Shown one piece after another: positions 1-11,219 of a DNA stretch of 64,000 bases (position 1 is its first letter; each line of letters opens with the position of its first letter). The notes under the pieces were generated by a model. It did not search any database and was not told the DNA's origin. It saw only the letters and a list, made by a program, of their open reading frames with translations. The translations under genes were made by a program, and so were the position numbers. Source of the stretch: Ligustrum vulgare (lineage: Eukaryota > Streptophyta > Magnoliopsida > Lamiales > Oleaceae); assembly GCA_963555705.1 (NCBI GenBank), contig OY743190.1, forward strand, positions 20,591,491-20,655,490, in the 5' to 3' direction.

Positions 1-806
1 TTATGGGACTCGATGATAAATATAAAAATCAAACTGGATAGAAAAACCTGAATTCAGGGTCCAGCTCTGATACCAGATGATGAGGTTCGAAGGGCGGAAG
101 AAACGTCGGAAAGTTCCAAACTCAGGTTGTGGTTGGACGGATGAATCATGACCCGATATTCACGACGCGATGGTTCGACGATGCGGAATAAAGAACCACG
201 TCTTTCGAAACGCCACAAGGATTTGCCCAATTTCCTTGATAAGTCTCTAATTTGAACGCCACAAATATTTTAGCAAATATTTGATAAGTTCGATATTTGA
301 ACGCCACAAGAAATATTCTTGATAAGTTAGAAAAAAACATAGGAATCCACCTATAACTTTTATTGAATCCTCAATAAAAACTGTTTATATCAAAATCAAA
401 GTTTTTAAGTCTGAATTACAATGAATGGAAATGAATATAAATAAGTAAAATAACCTAACCGCTAATTGACTCAAAATAGAATTCTAATTAGACTAAAATT
501 CTAAAATAGGCAAACAAATAATTAAAAATAAAATTTAACCTAAAAATACGCAAAAACCTTAATTTCCGTCTGCATAATTGACTTACTGTTTTGAAGCCCA
601 AAATGATGGAATTTGGTCATAAAATTAGTCGGCTCAAGGGCTTTAGCCCATGAGTTTTTCTTAGTGGCCCATTTCTACTCGAAAAACACATATTATGCAT
701 CTAATTCCGACATGGTTGACTGGACTGCACTTTTATTTTGGCTTGAATATTTAACTTTCTGTCAAGCCTGCTATGACTCCGATTGTCGAGGGTCCGGAAC
801 ACATCA
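1..806 (-). mobile_element. Ty3/gypsy-type element cut by the window edge: 5' LTR plus primer-binding site
   Basis: Read on the - strand, an LTR runs from 806 (start TGATGTG) to 78 (end CCTCATCA). At 77-61 it is followed by TCTGGTATCAGAGCTGG, which matches the initiator-methionine tRNA primer-binding site. The interior therefore lies to the left, outside the window. Over most of its length the LTR matches the solo LTR at 4520-5313, including the shared words CTTGTGGCGTT and AACTTATCAA. The short peptide readable at 146-340 is LTR sequence, not a gene. The partner LTR and the left target duplication are not visible; CAAAC at 807-811 would be the right-hand duplication. Confidence 0.8.
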
Positions 807-1890
807 CAAACCGTAGTGATGAAAGGCATTATAGGCATGATCATAAGCTTCGGGATGGAATTGTGGTTAAGAAGGGAGCAGAGATTGATCCTAAAGCGAT
901 TTTGAAGATTTAGAATGAAATTTATGAGGAAAGAATGAGGTGTGAACGGGAGGCAAAAAGAAAAAATTGTCTAAATTGCAAAAGAAAGAGGAGAAAAGAG
1001 AGGTTGTGGTTAAATGAGAGTGAAAAATATATTATATTAGAGCATTAGGTTAAGAATGTTGAGAAGGAGGAGGGTGAGCTAGAATTGAAGTTAGAAGTAG
1101 AAACTCCGAATTTTGTATAAGATGAAAAATTGAAAGTAGTTGAGCTAACTCCAAATTTTGATGAGGAAAAGGAGGAGTTAGGTAGCGAGGAAGTGATTAA
1201 GAATGAAATTGTTGGTGATGAGAGGAATGAATTGGAAGTTGGCGTAGAAGTTCAAATTTTGAGCTTTGAATTGGAAGATCCACATTTGGGTAGTTATGAG
1301 GAAGTGTATAAAAATTTTGATAAAAATGTTAAGTTAGAAGATGTAGTTGGGATTGAGAGAAAATAAATAGAAGAGAATGAGCAAAAAAGTAAAATGAATG
1401 TTGGAGGTGAAGAGAAAGCCTCGTGGTACGAAAAGAAGAAGTGGAAGTGTTGTATCACGAGTACAAGGATTTGTACCTTGTACATGGAGAGACTAACATT
1501 TCTCTCCCCATTTGATTTAATTCTTTCTTAGAGGTTAATTGCACTTGAGAATTTGGGCAACAAAACCTATGCCCAGTGGAATTTATGATTCCATCCATCC
1601 GTATAGCCCAAGTTACAAAACACTACTTGTTGACCCTATTATAGGGAAGAAATAGTTTTCCACTACTGGTTGATCCTATTATAGGGAAGAAATAATTTTT
1701 CATTCGATCCAGGTGGAGCAGTTTTACATCAAGGCCCCAAAAGCAAGAAGTGTTTGAAAAGCAGGATAGAAGTTGATTCGAGGTCGAATCCTTTTCAAGA
1801 GAGTGGGGATGACATGATCCGAGATAAGAGCTCAACGGAGAAGTCGAGCCAGGAAGATGAATGGATCAAACCCAATCAAAGGGGTCGAAA
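807..1890 (+). pseudogene. Degenerate gypsy pol 3' end
   Basis: One + strand reading, broken by several stops, contains DGIVVKKGAEIDPKAI, a long acidic stretch (PNFDEEKEELGSEE) and, near 1760-1860, SRSNPFQESGDDMIRD. The last motif resembles the short tail found at the 3' end of many plant gypsy pol genes, where an arginine- and serine-rich stretch precedes the polypurine tract. LTR-like sequence follows, as expected for a pol tail. No catalytic domain is visible. It is a remnant with no predicted function, and the lineage assignment is inference. Confidence 0.5.
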
Positions 1891-2800
1891 TTCGAGGATT
1901 AGGAGCATTTTCACTGCCGTAAGTTCCATATGTCACGGTCGTAATCCACTCTTGGGCTAAAATGCAGGATTCCAAGATTTTCATACTTACGATAGTAAGT
2001 CTCTATGTCACGGCCATAACTTTAAATAGAAACACACTTACGATCGTAAGTGTCATCTTTACTGCCATGATTGCTCAGTGGGACAAATTTCGCAGATTTT
2101 TATTTTATTTTCAGTTTTAGTTATTTTAGTTTAATTAAAACTCTATTTTGAGCCCATAGTGGCTACCCTAGTTGTTAGGTCATATTTCATTATTTATTTG
2201 TTATTTTCCATTCATTGTAAAGACAGCGTTGATTTTATTAAACAGTTTATTGAGGATTCAATAAAATATATAGGTAGATTTCTATATTTCTTCGAACTTA
2301 TCAAGAATTATTTCTTGTGGCGTTCATCATGAACTTATCAAATATTCGCGAGAGTATTTGTGATGTTCAAATCAGGAACTTATCAAGGAAGTTGGACAGA
2401 TCCTTGTGGCGTTTCGAAAGTCTTGGCTCTTTCTTCCGTATCGTTGATTTCGCGCCGTGAAGTTTGGGTCAAGATTCCACCATCCGCAACAAACCTGGGT
2501 TCGGAACTTACGGCCGTAATGCTTAACCCGTGACCAACTTACGACCGTAAGTTAGATTTTCACGGCCATAACTATGTTCCGCGAGAAATTTCCTTTTATT
2601 TTCTTTCCATGTTTGAAATAATTACATTCCTTATTGTCTTAGGGCTCTTAAGTCAGTTTTCCATCCTATTTAAGGGGCTGTAATTTTCATTATTGGAGGA
2701 GACAACTTTGAGATTATTGTGAAGCTATCTTGCTTTCTAAAACTTATTCTTCGTTGAATAAAATCCGAACTTGGGAGTTATTCTTGTGTGTTCAAACTTG
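1890..2800 (+). repeat. Chimeric LTR remnant with palindromic ACGGCCGTAA-type words
   Basis: 1890-2508 parallels the U3-R-U5 layout of the solo LTR at 4520-5313: palindrome-like words (CTTACGATCGTAAG, CACGGCCATAAC), then CTTGTGGCGTTC and the AACTTATCAA repeats. At about 2509 the match stops at TTCGGAACTT and the sequence switches back to U3-like words (CTTACGGCCGTAATG, CTTACGACCGTAAG), followed by a promoter/leader-like stretch. This looks like two LTR copies joined by recombination. The outer boundaries are uncertain. Confidence 0.5.
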
Positions 2801-3769
2801 GGTAAGATTTATTATTACTGTGATCAAGAGGTCAATATATCGTTTGATTGTATTGATTGCTTGGTTCAATTAATCTTGAATCAATCTCTAAATCGTGATT
2901 CTTTTGGCGTTCTTGGGTGTGTCAATCTTTTGTGGGTTGCGTAGCTACAATTGCTACTTGGTTTGCATCAATCATTGTGTGTACTAGTGGGTCCCATGAC
3001 GAGATCCAAGACCAAGAAGATTCAAGATTTAATGTTGGGACTCATCCACAAGTTATGGAATCAAGCCAAAATGGAAGAAACCTTCAAAGCTGAAACTTTT
3101 TACCATGCGATCACTTAGGCCAGAAGACAAGTGATCGCATGTATTACACAATTAGAAGTAGAATGCAATTGTGGTCTACCCAGCCATCGCCAGTATTTCT
3201 ACCATGAGATTGCTTGGTACATCTCTACAATCAATTTCGGGAATTTATTCTCTTTTTCCATTTTCTTTAATTCTCATAATATTTATACTATATAAGGGAC
3301 CCTTAAAACCCTAGTCTCATAAATTTGAAGACATTTTATTGTGTGAAGACATTGAAAGTAAAATCCTTCCTTAATCTTGTTCTCTTTGGAATTTCTTCAA
3401 CTTCATTTAGGGATTATTATTCTTGTGTTGTTGTTGAATCCAAAATCTAGAAATTTACTATTTTCATCCATTGCTTAGGATTTATTCCTTAGTTCTAGGT
3501 TTGTGTCAAGAATCTTAATATTATCAATTTTAGCTTTCTTGAGTTTATTTCTAATTGTTATGGGAATTTTTGGTCAAACACCAAAGGGGTTCACATAAGT
3601 CCTTCTCTGTTTCATCATCACAACCCGATTTTAATCTTGCATTTGCATAGAAAAACTATATCAAACGATCGTAAATCTTCTCATCATATTCAATAAACTT
3701 ATTCCAATTAAAATGTTCAAAATTTGGGAGATAAGAAATGAAAAGAATGAAGAAATGAATGTTTGATTA
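2801..3769 (+). repeat. Gypsy leader, gag start and LTR-like remnant
   Basis: An ATG at 2996 opens about 40 codons (MTRSKTKKIQDLMLGLIHKL) resembling the basic start of gypsy gag proteins, then stops at about 3115. It is followed by a perfect hairpin (3104-3116 with 3129-3141) and, at 3285-3400, a TATATAAG box with leader-like sequence typical of an LTR R region. From 3600 to 3769 nothing recognisable is seen. It is probably debris of one or two further gypsy copies. Confidence 0.4.
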
Positions 3770-4440
3770 CTCGCCCGGTACAATTGGAAATTTGCGAAGG
3801 GTGAAGAAATGAGACTGGTTTTCAGTAGTTAGGAAATAAGTTTTGGATATGTCACCGATTCATCAAAACCACTATCACTTGATTCACTTCCTTAAACTAC
3901 TTTCTGAAAGCTGTCGAGAAAATTAGAACTCACGTGAAAATGGCTCAAGATTGACAAAAAAGTTATGCGGATAAAAGAAGACCACTTGAGTTTATAGTTG
4001 GCAATCAAATTTTCATGAAAAGTTCTCCAATTAAACGAATATTAATATTTGGGAAGAAAGGAAAACTGCCACCCAGATATATTGGTCATTTCCTCATCAT
4101 ATAAATTAGACTTTCTAGAATAACTACACATAATGCACAATATATTTCATGTATCCACACTCCAAAAATATATTCCTGACCCATCCCATGACCCATCCCA
4201 TGTTCTGATGAAATTTCTGAAAGAGATACAACTTGACTTAACTTTCAAAGAAAAAGCCCATTAAGATTTTGATGAGAAAACCAATAAACTTAGAAATAAA
4301 GGAGTTCCTTTAGGTCGAGTCTTGTGGAGAAGTGCTATCACTGAAAATGAAACTTGGGAACAGGAAGATGAAATGAATACCAGTTATCCTAAGCTCATCC
4401 CTTAGTAATTTCAAGGAAGAAATTATTTAAGGGGGAAGAT
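3770..4440 (+). pseudogene. Chromovirus (Tekay-like) integrase C-terminus and chromodomain remnant
   Basis: In broken + strand frames the order typical of plant chromovirus pol 3' ends can be followed: QKSYADKRRPLEFIVGNQIF, then FGKKGKLPPRYIGHF, then HTPKIYS, then VEKCYH. In intact relatives this part holds the integrase GPY/F module and a chromodomain, which steers integration to chromatin. Stops and frameshifts make it non-functional. It ends with AAGGGGGAAGAT (4429-4440), a good polypurine tract, directly followed by an LTR starting TGTAACAACCC. Confidence 0.75.
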
Positions 4441-7400
4441 TGTAACAACCCAGATTTTCCAATTTTAGAAAAAAAAAATCAATTTCTAAAAAATCAAAGT
4501 AATGTATTGATACATACAGTGATGTGATCCGCACCCTCGACAATCGGAGTCATAGCAGGCTTGACGGGAAAATTTAAACATTCAAGCCAAAACAAGAATT
4601 CAACAGGTTCAACGAGCTTTGAAGATCAAACAGTGTCGAAAAGAACCGGAAAATTAAGCAGCTGACCTTTTACGGCCTTAAAAGTTGGAATCACGGCCGT
4701 AACGCAACTATCGCAATTTTTGGGCAGAACATGACTTACGGCCGTAACAAATTTTTCACGGCCATAACTTCGGTATCAACTTTGGACCAGAGAAGGGCTT
4801 ACGGCCGTAAGCCTGGTATTTACGGCCGTAACGTATTAACGGATCAGATTTTTCCCAGATTTTCGTATATTTTATTTCCTTTTCCTATTTTAGCTATTTT
4901 ACGTTAGTTAGAATTCTATTTTGAGTAAATTAGCGATTAGGGTTTTATTTTGCTTATTTATACGCCTTTTTGATTCATTGTAATTCAGACTTTGATGATT
5001 AAATAAAACAGAGATTGAATGTTTTTCAATTGTTTAATGTGTGGATTCACATTACAAACCCAAACTTATCAAGATTGATTATCTTGTGGCGTTCATCCAG
5101 AACTTATCAAATATTTGCTAGAATATTTGTGGCATTCAAATCAGAGACTTATCAAGGAGATTGGGCAAATCCTTGTGGCGTTTCGAAAGTCGTAGTTCTT
5201 TATTCCGCATCGTCGAGCCATCGCGTCGTGAATATCGGGTCATGATTCATCCGTCCAACCATAACCTGAGTTCGGAACTTTTCGGCGTTTCTTCCGCGCT
5301 TCGAACCTCATCATACAGTCAATTAGGTTTAAGCATGTTTTCATAAAATTGTGGCTCCTGATTTACCACATTAGCTTCCATTCACAATCTGTCACTTATC
5401 TCACTTGGATTGAACACTCACATGCATTATGCCACCTCTTACTTTAAGCTTTGTGACTCCTCAAAGCTAGGATAGAGTGATGATTGGATACAACCATTAA
5501 ATTAATGCTTGAAATCGATTTGATCATCTACAATTCTCGCCATAAATAGACACCATATTGAATTGCATGAGACACACTAAATCCCTAAATAAAAACAGTT
5601 TCAAACTCTCCCAAAATCATTTTCAGTTTTCAAGCTTTAAAGGTATTCTGTCATTTTCGAATTTACTACTGAATCAGAGCATGATTCTGATATGTTCTTT
5701 ACCATAAATAGGTAAGAGCATGATTCTAATATGTTCTTTACCATAAAGAGATTCTGCATCATTTTTATAAAGAGAAATTAAGATTCAATAAAGATTAGAA
5801 TCTATTTATAGGTGCAGAATCACATGTATCTATACTATGTATTATAAACATGTAGTCTAGCAAGAGCATGTATCAATACATTAAACAATTTTCAGTAAAA
5901 CAAAATTCTAGTTTTTTTTATTTTTTTGTTATTTTTAGGCCTCGAAAATAGTAATACTTGTTCTTGTGTATATGTTCTTTAAATACTACTTCGTGTTTTA
6001 ATACGTGATTTATTTCAATATTGCATAAAGTAAATATTTTTGTATAATATTGCTATGATAATATATCTCACTTGTTATCTCGCCTATGTCGCTTTTCTTG
6101 ATATTCTTGTTACAATGTGGTTACACTTGTTAAAATATTTCAGAAGGTTTCAACTTCCTCCTTGACTTCATAGAATATCACGCTTGAACTCAGGGTTATT
6201 CATTTCCCTACTTGTTATATTGTGTGCTCAGGATAGTAGATGATTGCAATATGAGCCTAAAAGTCATGTTCTTGAAAAGAAAAATTGTTACTTGCTGTTA
6301 CTGAATACTTTGTTTTCATGTTTTCCATATTTTAGACTTGTAGATACTGGAACATCAAATATTTGAAGCAACTTCGATGGAATGGAAAGTATCATCAAAT
6401 GGTTGAAGTATATGTATATTGTCGAGACCGAGATTTTGAGTTACCTGCCTGAGTATCCAACCCTCTATTGTTACGAGTTTACCCGCATGCGTACCAAATA
6501 CTATCATCCAGATACTTTTGAGTTTTTGTATGCCAAAAGGTGTAGTTTTACTAATGATTAGTATGTTTGTTTGTCTGTTTGTTTTTGTAACATAATGGTC
6601 TTGGGATCCTTTGTTTAGCTTATAACATTCCCATTTTTCTTTTTTCTTTTTTTACTTTTGTAAATTAATTTGGCATATAATGTTAAGTTTTTTAAGACTT
6701 TACTTTTAAATGTTTTATTTATCAATGTGTATCGATACCTAAGTTTAAATTTCAGTTACATGCATAAAAATGACAACGGTGCCAAATCTCAAAACTAAAA
6801 TATCAAAACTATAACTGTGTGTATATGTATCAATACTAGCAGTAGGAAAGATTGTATAACGATTTTCAATGCAGTGTTCAACTTTCTTCCTCTTTTACTC
6901 ATAAATTTTGATTCATGTCAACTACTTGTAAACAATCATAAATATGAAACCTTAAACTTTTACTAAATTAATCTATATATATCAATACATCCTTTTAATT
7001 TTAAAATGTTGGTGCCAAAAACCTAAAGCTTAAATATCAAAACATAACTGGATGTATCTATACATGTAGAGATATTTTCAATATTAACAGTTTTGGAATT
7101 TAAAAGTTGTGATGATATCGACTCTCATAATATTACTTTATAACTCTTTAATTGTTTTATTTTTTCTTATGCTGTACTGTCTTATTATTGTTGTATTATA
7201 AAAAATTATATGTAAAATCGTGCGCCACACTCATTTAATAATTTTGTGCATTGTCAAATAGGAAAAGCGGATTATGATCCATATAGCAAGAAGACAGACA
7301 ATAGAAAAATATATACACACATGTTTACTCAACTGACTGAAATATCATTTAAAACATTACCGAAAGGCTGCTTGTGCTTTTGTGGCAGCTTGCTTTTGTC

Positions 7401-7448
7401 TTCTCTTCTTATTTCTTTCAACATTATCGGATAATTTTGGTCACACAG
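4441..7448 (+). repeat. 3' LTR of the chromovirus, interrupted by a solo LTR; its end is not found
   Basis: The LTR starts at 4441 (TGTAACAACCC) right after the polypurine tract. It is split by the solo LTR at 4520-5313 and resumes after the duplicated TACAG at 5314-5318. A TATA-like CATAAATAGA lies at 5541-5550. Near-palindromes of the form ATGTATCNATACAT recur at 4502, 5824, 5868, 6727, 6825, 6979 and 7052, so LTR or LTR-like sequence probably reaches about 7070. No convincing gene is seen to 7448, where the LOG-bearing retrotransposon begins. Confidence 0.55.
4520..5313 (+). mobile_element. Solo LTR (gypsy type) with 5-bp target duplication TACAG
   Basis: The 794-bp unit starts TGATGTG and ends CCTCATCA, and is flanked by TACAG at 4515-4519 and 5314-5318. 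It matches the LTR at 78-806 in the opposite orientation. No internal domain or second LTR is attached, so it is a solo LTR left by LTR-LTR recombination. It carries six ACGGCCGTAA-like words at 4670-4832, and the U5 half holds AACTTATCAA repeats. Its host sequence is the chromovirus LTR that begins at 4441. Confidence 0.92.
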
Positions 7449-8116
7449 TGTAGCGCCCCGAGTTCCGTATACCCGATTCACTACGTCATTTTCTGTCTAA
7501 ATTTTTCGAATAATATTTTTGCGGAAGAAATAATTGAAATTCATTTTTGGCAACATTAAATAAACTGTAATGGCCGCTAAAATTGAAAACATTTATGAAA
7601 CCATTTGAAATAGTAAATCGAACCATTAATATTGTAAAGAAATTGCCAATATCATAATTTCTCAAATAAATGAACTTCTCTAAATTATTCGATTGTTTGG
7701 AAAATACGGAAATCATTAACGTCAAACTTTCAACCGTTCAACGATTATTGCCACCATCATTCATCGCTCGCCACCGTCTCCGAAATCTGCAAAACTGTTA
7801 AAAAGTAGGGTGAGTATTTCATGGGGGAAATACTCAGTAGACTCATCGCAAATTAATTTAATTTATAAGATGATTAAACACATAAATCCCGGCTCTTTAT
7901 AAAACGGGCATTGATAGAGCTTCTTTATAAAACTGTTCTTGATAAAACTCATATTGTGCATTACAGCACGGGACATATTTTGCAAATCATATGCTCTTTG
8001 AAAACATCTCTTTGAAAACAGTTCTTTGAAAACCATATACTTATAAAACATTTTAATTATGCCAAGCATAATTTCTTTTGAAAGCATAACATAAGATAGG
8101 ATTGAAATCCTCATAA

Positions 8117-8495
8117 ACATAAGAATTTTACCGAACTTAGGTGGTAAGAATTCTTATGTAGTAAAATCATAATAACAGTAAGTTTTCATCATAACATAGG
8201 ATAAAAACCAAATTCTCATAAACATAAGAATTTTACCGAACTTAGGTGGCAAGAATTCTTATGTAGTAAGTATACCAAGCATAATTTTCTGAAATTCATA
8301 GGGATCAATTGCATCATAACATAAGATAGGATCGAAATCCTCATAAACATACGCGACAGGAATTTTACCGAACTTAGGTGGTAAATCCTCATAAACATAT
8401 GGAAAGACAGGAATTTTACCGAACTTCGTGGCAAATCCTCATAAACATAGGAGACACAAGAATGTTACCGAACTTAGGTGGCAAGAATTCTTATG
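8117..8495. repeat. Array of hairpin-forming repeats inside the LTR (again at 14587-14965)
   Basis: The core TTACCGAACTTAGGTGG occurs five times with small changes. Three copies (starting near 8117, 8221 and 8451) are flanked by inverted arms ACATAAGAATT and AATTCTTATGT, which gives 10-11 bp stems around a loop of about 21 nt. The other two copies have degraded arms. The array is present unchanged in the right LTR. Confidence 0.8.
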
Positions 8496-8929
8496 TGTAG
8501 CGCTACTAAAACTCCGGTCCCCTTAACATATCATAACTTATCATATGGGACCCAAAACAATCTTGGTAGATTGATTTCATAGCAATGATCCAAAAAAAAC
8601 ATTTTCGTGAAGCATAGGGTATACTTACTTTTCGTAAAAACATAAAGTATATTTTCTTTTCATAAAAACATACTTACTTTTCATAAAAACATAAGGTATA
8701 TTTACCTTTCATCAAAACATACTTACTTTTCTTAAAAATTGACTTTCACAAGTCACATGACATTCATATGAAATCATAATTTAAATCAATTAATAAGTGC
8801 GAGTCTACCTCAAATCCGACGAGTGCAAAGTTGAGCGGGAATGACTTCAATTTCTTTAAATTCTCCGTACGCTTCGTCTTAGCCAATAAGTCACTTTAGT
8901 ATATCGAATATATAGTTCAAAATGATAAA

Positions 8930-9190
8930 TTATAATTTGAGGACTAAAATTGATGTTTTGAAAGTTGAGGGATTAAAATGAATACTTTTGAAAGTTCAGG
9001 GACTAAAATAGATATTTTGAAAGTTGAGAGATTAAAATGAATACTTTTGATAGTTAAGGGACTAAAAATGAATACTTTGAAACTTGGGCTTAAAATCAAA
9101 TAAAGTAAATCAGCAAGGACTGAAATGATAAGTTTAAAAGCTGAAAGGACTGAAATAAAACCTTTTTAAAACTTGGGGACTGATTTGAAA
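8930..9190. repeat. Degenerate minisatellite of GGGACTAAAATGAATA units (again at 15400-15660)
   Basis: Units of about 30-35 bp built from GGGACTAAAAT, then GAATACTTTTGAAAGTT, repeat about eight times with drift. The same unit type occurs at 22980-23360 in the related solo LTR, so the array belongs to the family. Confidence 0.75.
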
Positions 9191-10813
9191 ACCTTTGAAA
9201 CTTCAGGGACCAAAGTGCAAATTTCCGAAAATCAAATATATTAAATAAAACTTTACTCTCTCTCTATTTTCAATTTCGATCAGAGAGAGACAGGCGAGAG
9301 GGGAGATGAAGCTGGCGACGGAGGGGTGAAGTCCGGGCTACAGCCGGTGGAACGCCGGCGAACCGTAGGCGTAAGGTGTGGCGAGCGACGGCAAAAAGAG
9401 TGGGAGTTCTGATTTGGTTTCAGGTGCGAGGTTAGATGCGAAATCGAAGTGTAACCTAGGTCGAAGGTTGCGATTTCCGGTGATAGCTCCGGCGAAGTGG
9501 TTCCACAGTTGAGGTAGGTAACTGGGTTTATTTATCATTGAGTTTTTTGATCTGATCGATGGTGATTTGGAGAGGTTGAGAAATTGGGTTCAACTGAACG
9601 TTGTGAATTTAGTTTGTGGAAAACAGAGTTTCAAGCAGTGGCGGTTCTTGATTGATTGGTGGTGGTGGTGCTGGTTGGTTTGGAGTTCAACCTGGCAGGG
9701 GTGGTGACAGTGAAAGGGCTGGTGATGCTACCGGTGGTGGAGATAATACTGAAATGGTGTTGAAGGTGGCATTGGTTGTATTTGGTTATTGTATATGCAG
9801 GCTGTGGATCTTGGTTATGGCTGTGATTGATGATGATTCCGGCTTCTTCTATTTCTGGGTTTTAATTTGTGGCGTAACTTGCGACTGACTGTTGTGCGGT
9901 GGTGATGAATGGTGGTGCCGGCGATTTGTGATTGGGGAATGGTTGGTGCAAACGGGGTTTGCAGTGGATGTATCCGATTGGTAGTGAATTTCTGACCGTG
10001 TGTGATGGTAGTGGAAGCAGAGTGGTGTAGTATCTGGTGGTGAAGATGGTGAATATGGTTGATGGCTTGATGAATTGGTTAACTGGTGGTTTGATCTGAA
10101 ATGTAAATTGCTGGAAATGGAATTGGAAAATGGATGGAGTTGAAATTGATTGGTAGGGATAATGTGTTGAGATTGATTTGGTTATGGCAGTGGTGAATTT
10201 GGAGAGACAGGGCGTGGAGCTATTGCTGTAGATTGGTGCCAATGTGATGATGGTGCTGAGATAGTGGAGAAGATGATGAAGAAATGCTGTAGGAATTGGT
10301 TGCAGCTTTCATCATGTATAATGGAGTGGTGTCATGTATAATGGAGTGGTGGTGAAATAGATGATAATGGAGAATATAATCATTATGTTCTTGCAACATA
10401 ATGAATACATACGGGTGGTGGAGTTAGTGGGGAATAAAATCATTGAATGGAATAATTATAATTTGGTTTAATATGATATGGATTTGGTGTAAAGAGAAAA
10501 GAAAGGAGGAGAAAACATGGGGGATGAAATCAACTAAAAATTTAACTATCTTTGATCAAGAAACGTTTTTTTAAAACAGATATATTTTTGACTGAAAAAT
10601 ACATTTTGAAAATAATACTTTGAATAAATAATTAAATAACATAATTTTAGAAATTCGGATTTTAATTTAAAATCGAACAAATTCGATATTTCTTGACTTG
10701 GCTAGACGAATCCGTCGCGGCATTAATTTCAAAATAATAAATGAAATAGTAGCGACACAATTTTCTAAATATTAAAATAATTATTTATTGCATAAAAATT
10801 CTGGGTCGCTATA

Positions 10814-10830
10814 ATCTTACCTCCTTAAAA
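10814..10830 (-). other. Polypurine tract of the LOG-bearing retrotransposon
   Basis: On the - strand TTTTAAGGAGGTAAGAT abuts the LTR start TATAGCGACCC. A purine-rich run directly upstream of the 3' LTR is where plus-strand DNA synthesis is primed. It fixes the orientation together with the primer-binding site at the other end. Confidence 0.75.
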
Positions 10831-11219
10831 TAATTTCGTCCTCGAAATTAAACTTACTTAATCTTATAATTTCTGAATACTTAAATGTCACCACATTTCC
10901 TGCAAAGTATTTCTTTCACTTGTATATACGTATTAACTCTAATTCGATACGGTCTCCAATTCACTTTCCACGTATCAACACACTATACCATGATTATCAT
11001 TATAATAACAAAATATTAGTACCCATAATCCAAGAAAATATTCCAAATCTCCAATCAAATCTCCTTTATCGATAAAATTTAACAGCGCATTACTTCTTGT
11101 CTCCTCTTTTCATTAAAATAATCCTGCGCTTTCTTGCTGGTCACAACATCACGCGGATTCACTCAGATCCTTTACGCTTTTAAATAGTTCATGCTGAGAA
11201 GAGGTTGAATCATCAAACA

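Larger units (their letters stand above)
7449..10813 (-). repeat. 3' LTR (left copy) of the LOG-bearing retrotransposon
   Basis: In element sense the LTR begins TATAGCGACCC and ends GGGGCGCTACA, so the termini are TA...CA instead of TG...CA. It contains a hairpin repeat array (8117-8495), an AT-rich block with ACATAAG-type words (8600-8730), a degenerate minisatellite of GGGACTAAAAT units (8930-9190), and a GGT-rich part (9300-10250) that reads as a Pro/Thr/Ser-rich peptide on the - strand. The short readings found here recur at the same relative places in the other LTR and look non-genic. Confidence 0.9.

Noticed and set aside
61..77. tRNA gene suggested by the GGTATCAGAGC word
   Set aside because: It is the primer-binding site next to an LTR end; there is no cloverleaf.
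8117..8495. CRISPR-like array of short repeats
   Set aside because: Plant nuclear DNA, variable spacing, and the repeats are LTR hairpins present in both LTRs.
9338..10242. Short readings inside the long LTR, including a Pro/Thr/Ser-rich 126-aa one
   Set aside because: They lie in GGT/CCA-rich low-complexity sequence, repeat in the other LTR, show no domain, and equivalent readings in the related solo LTR are not conserved.
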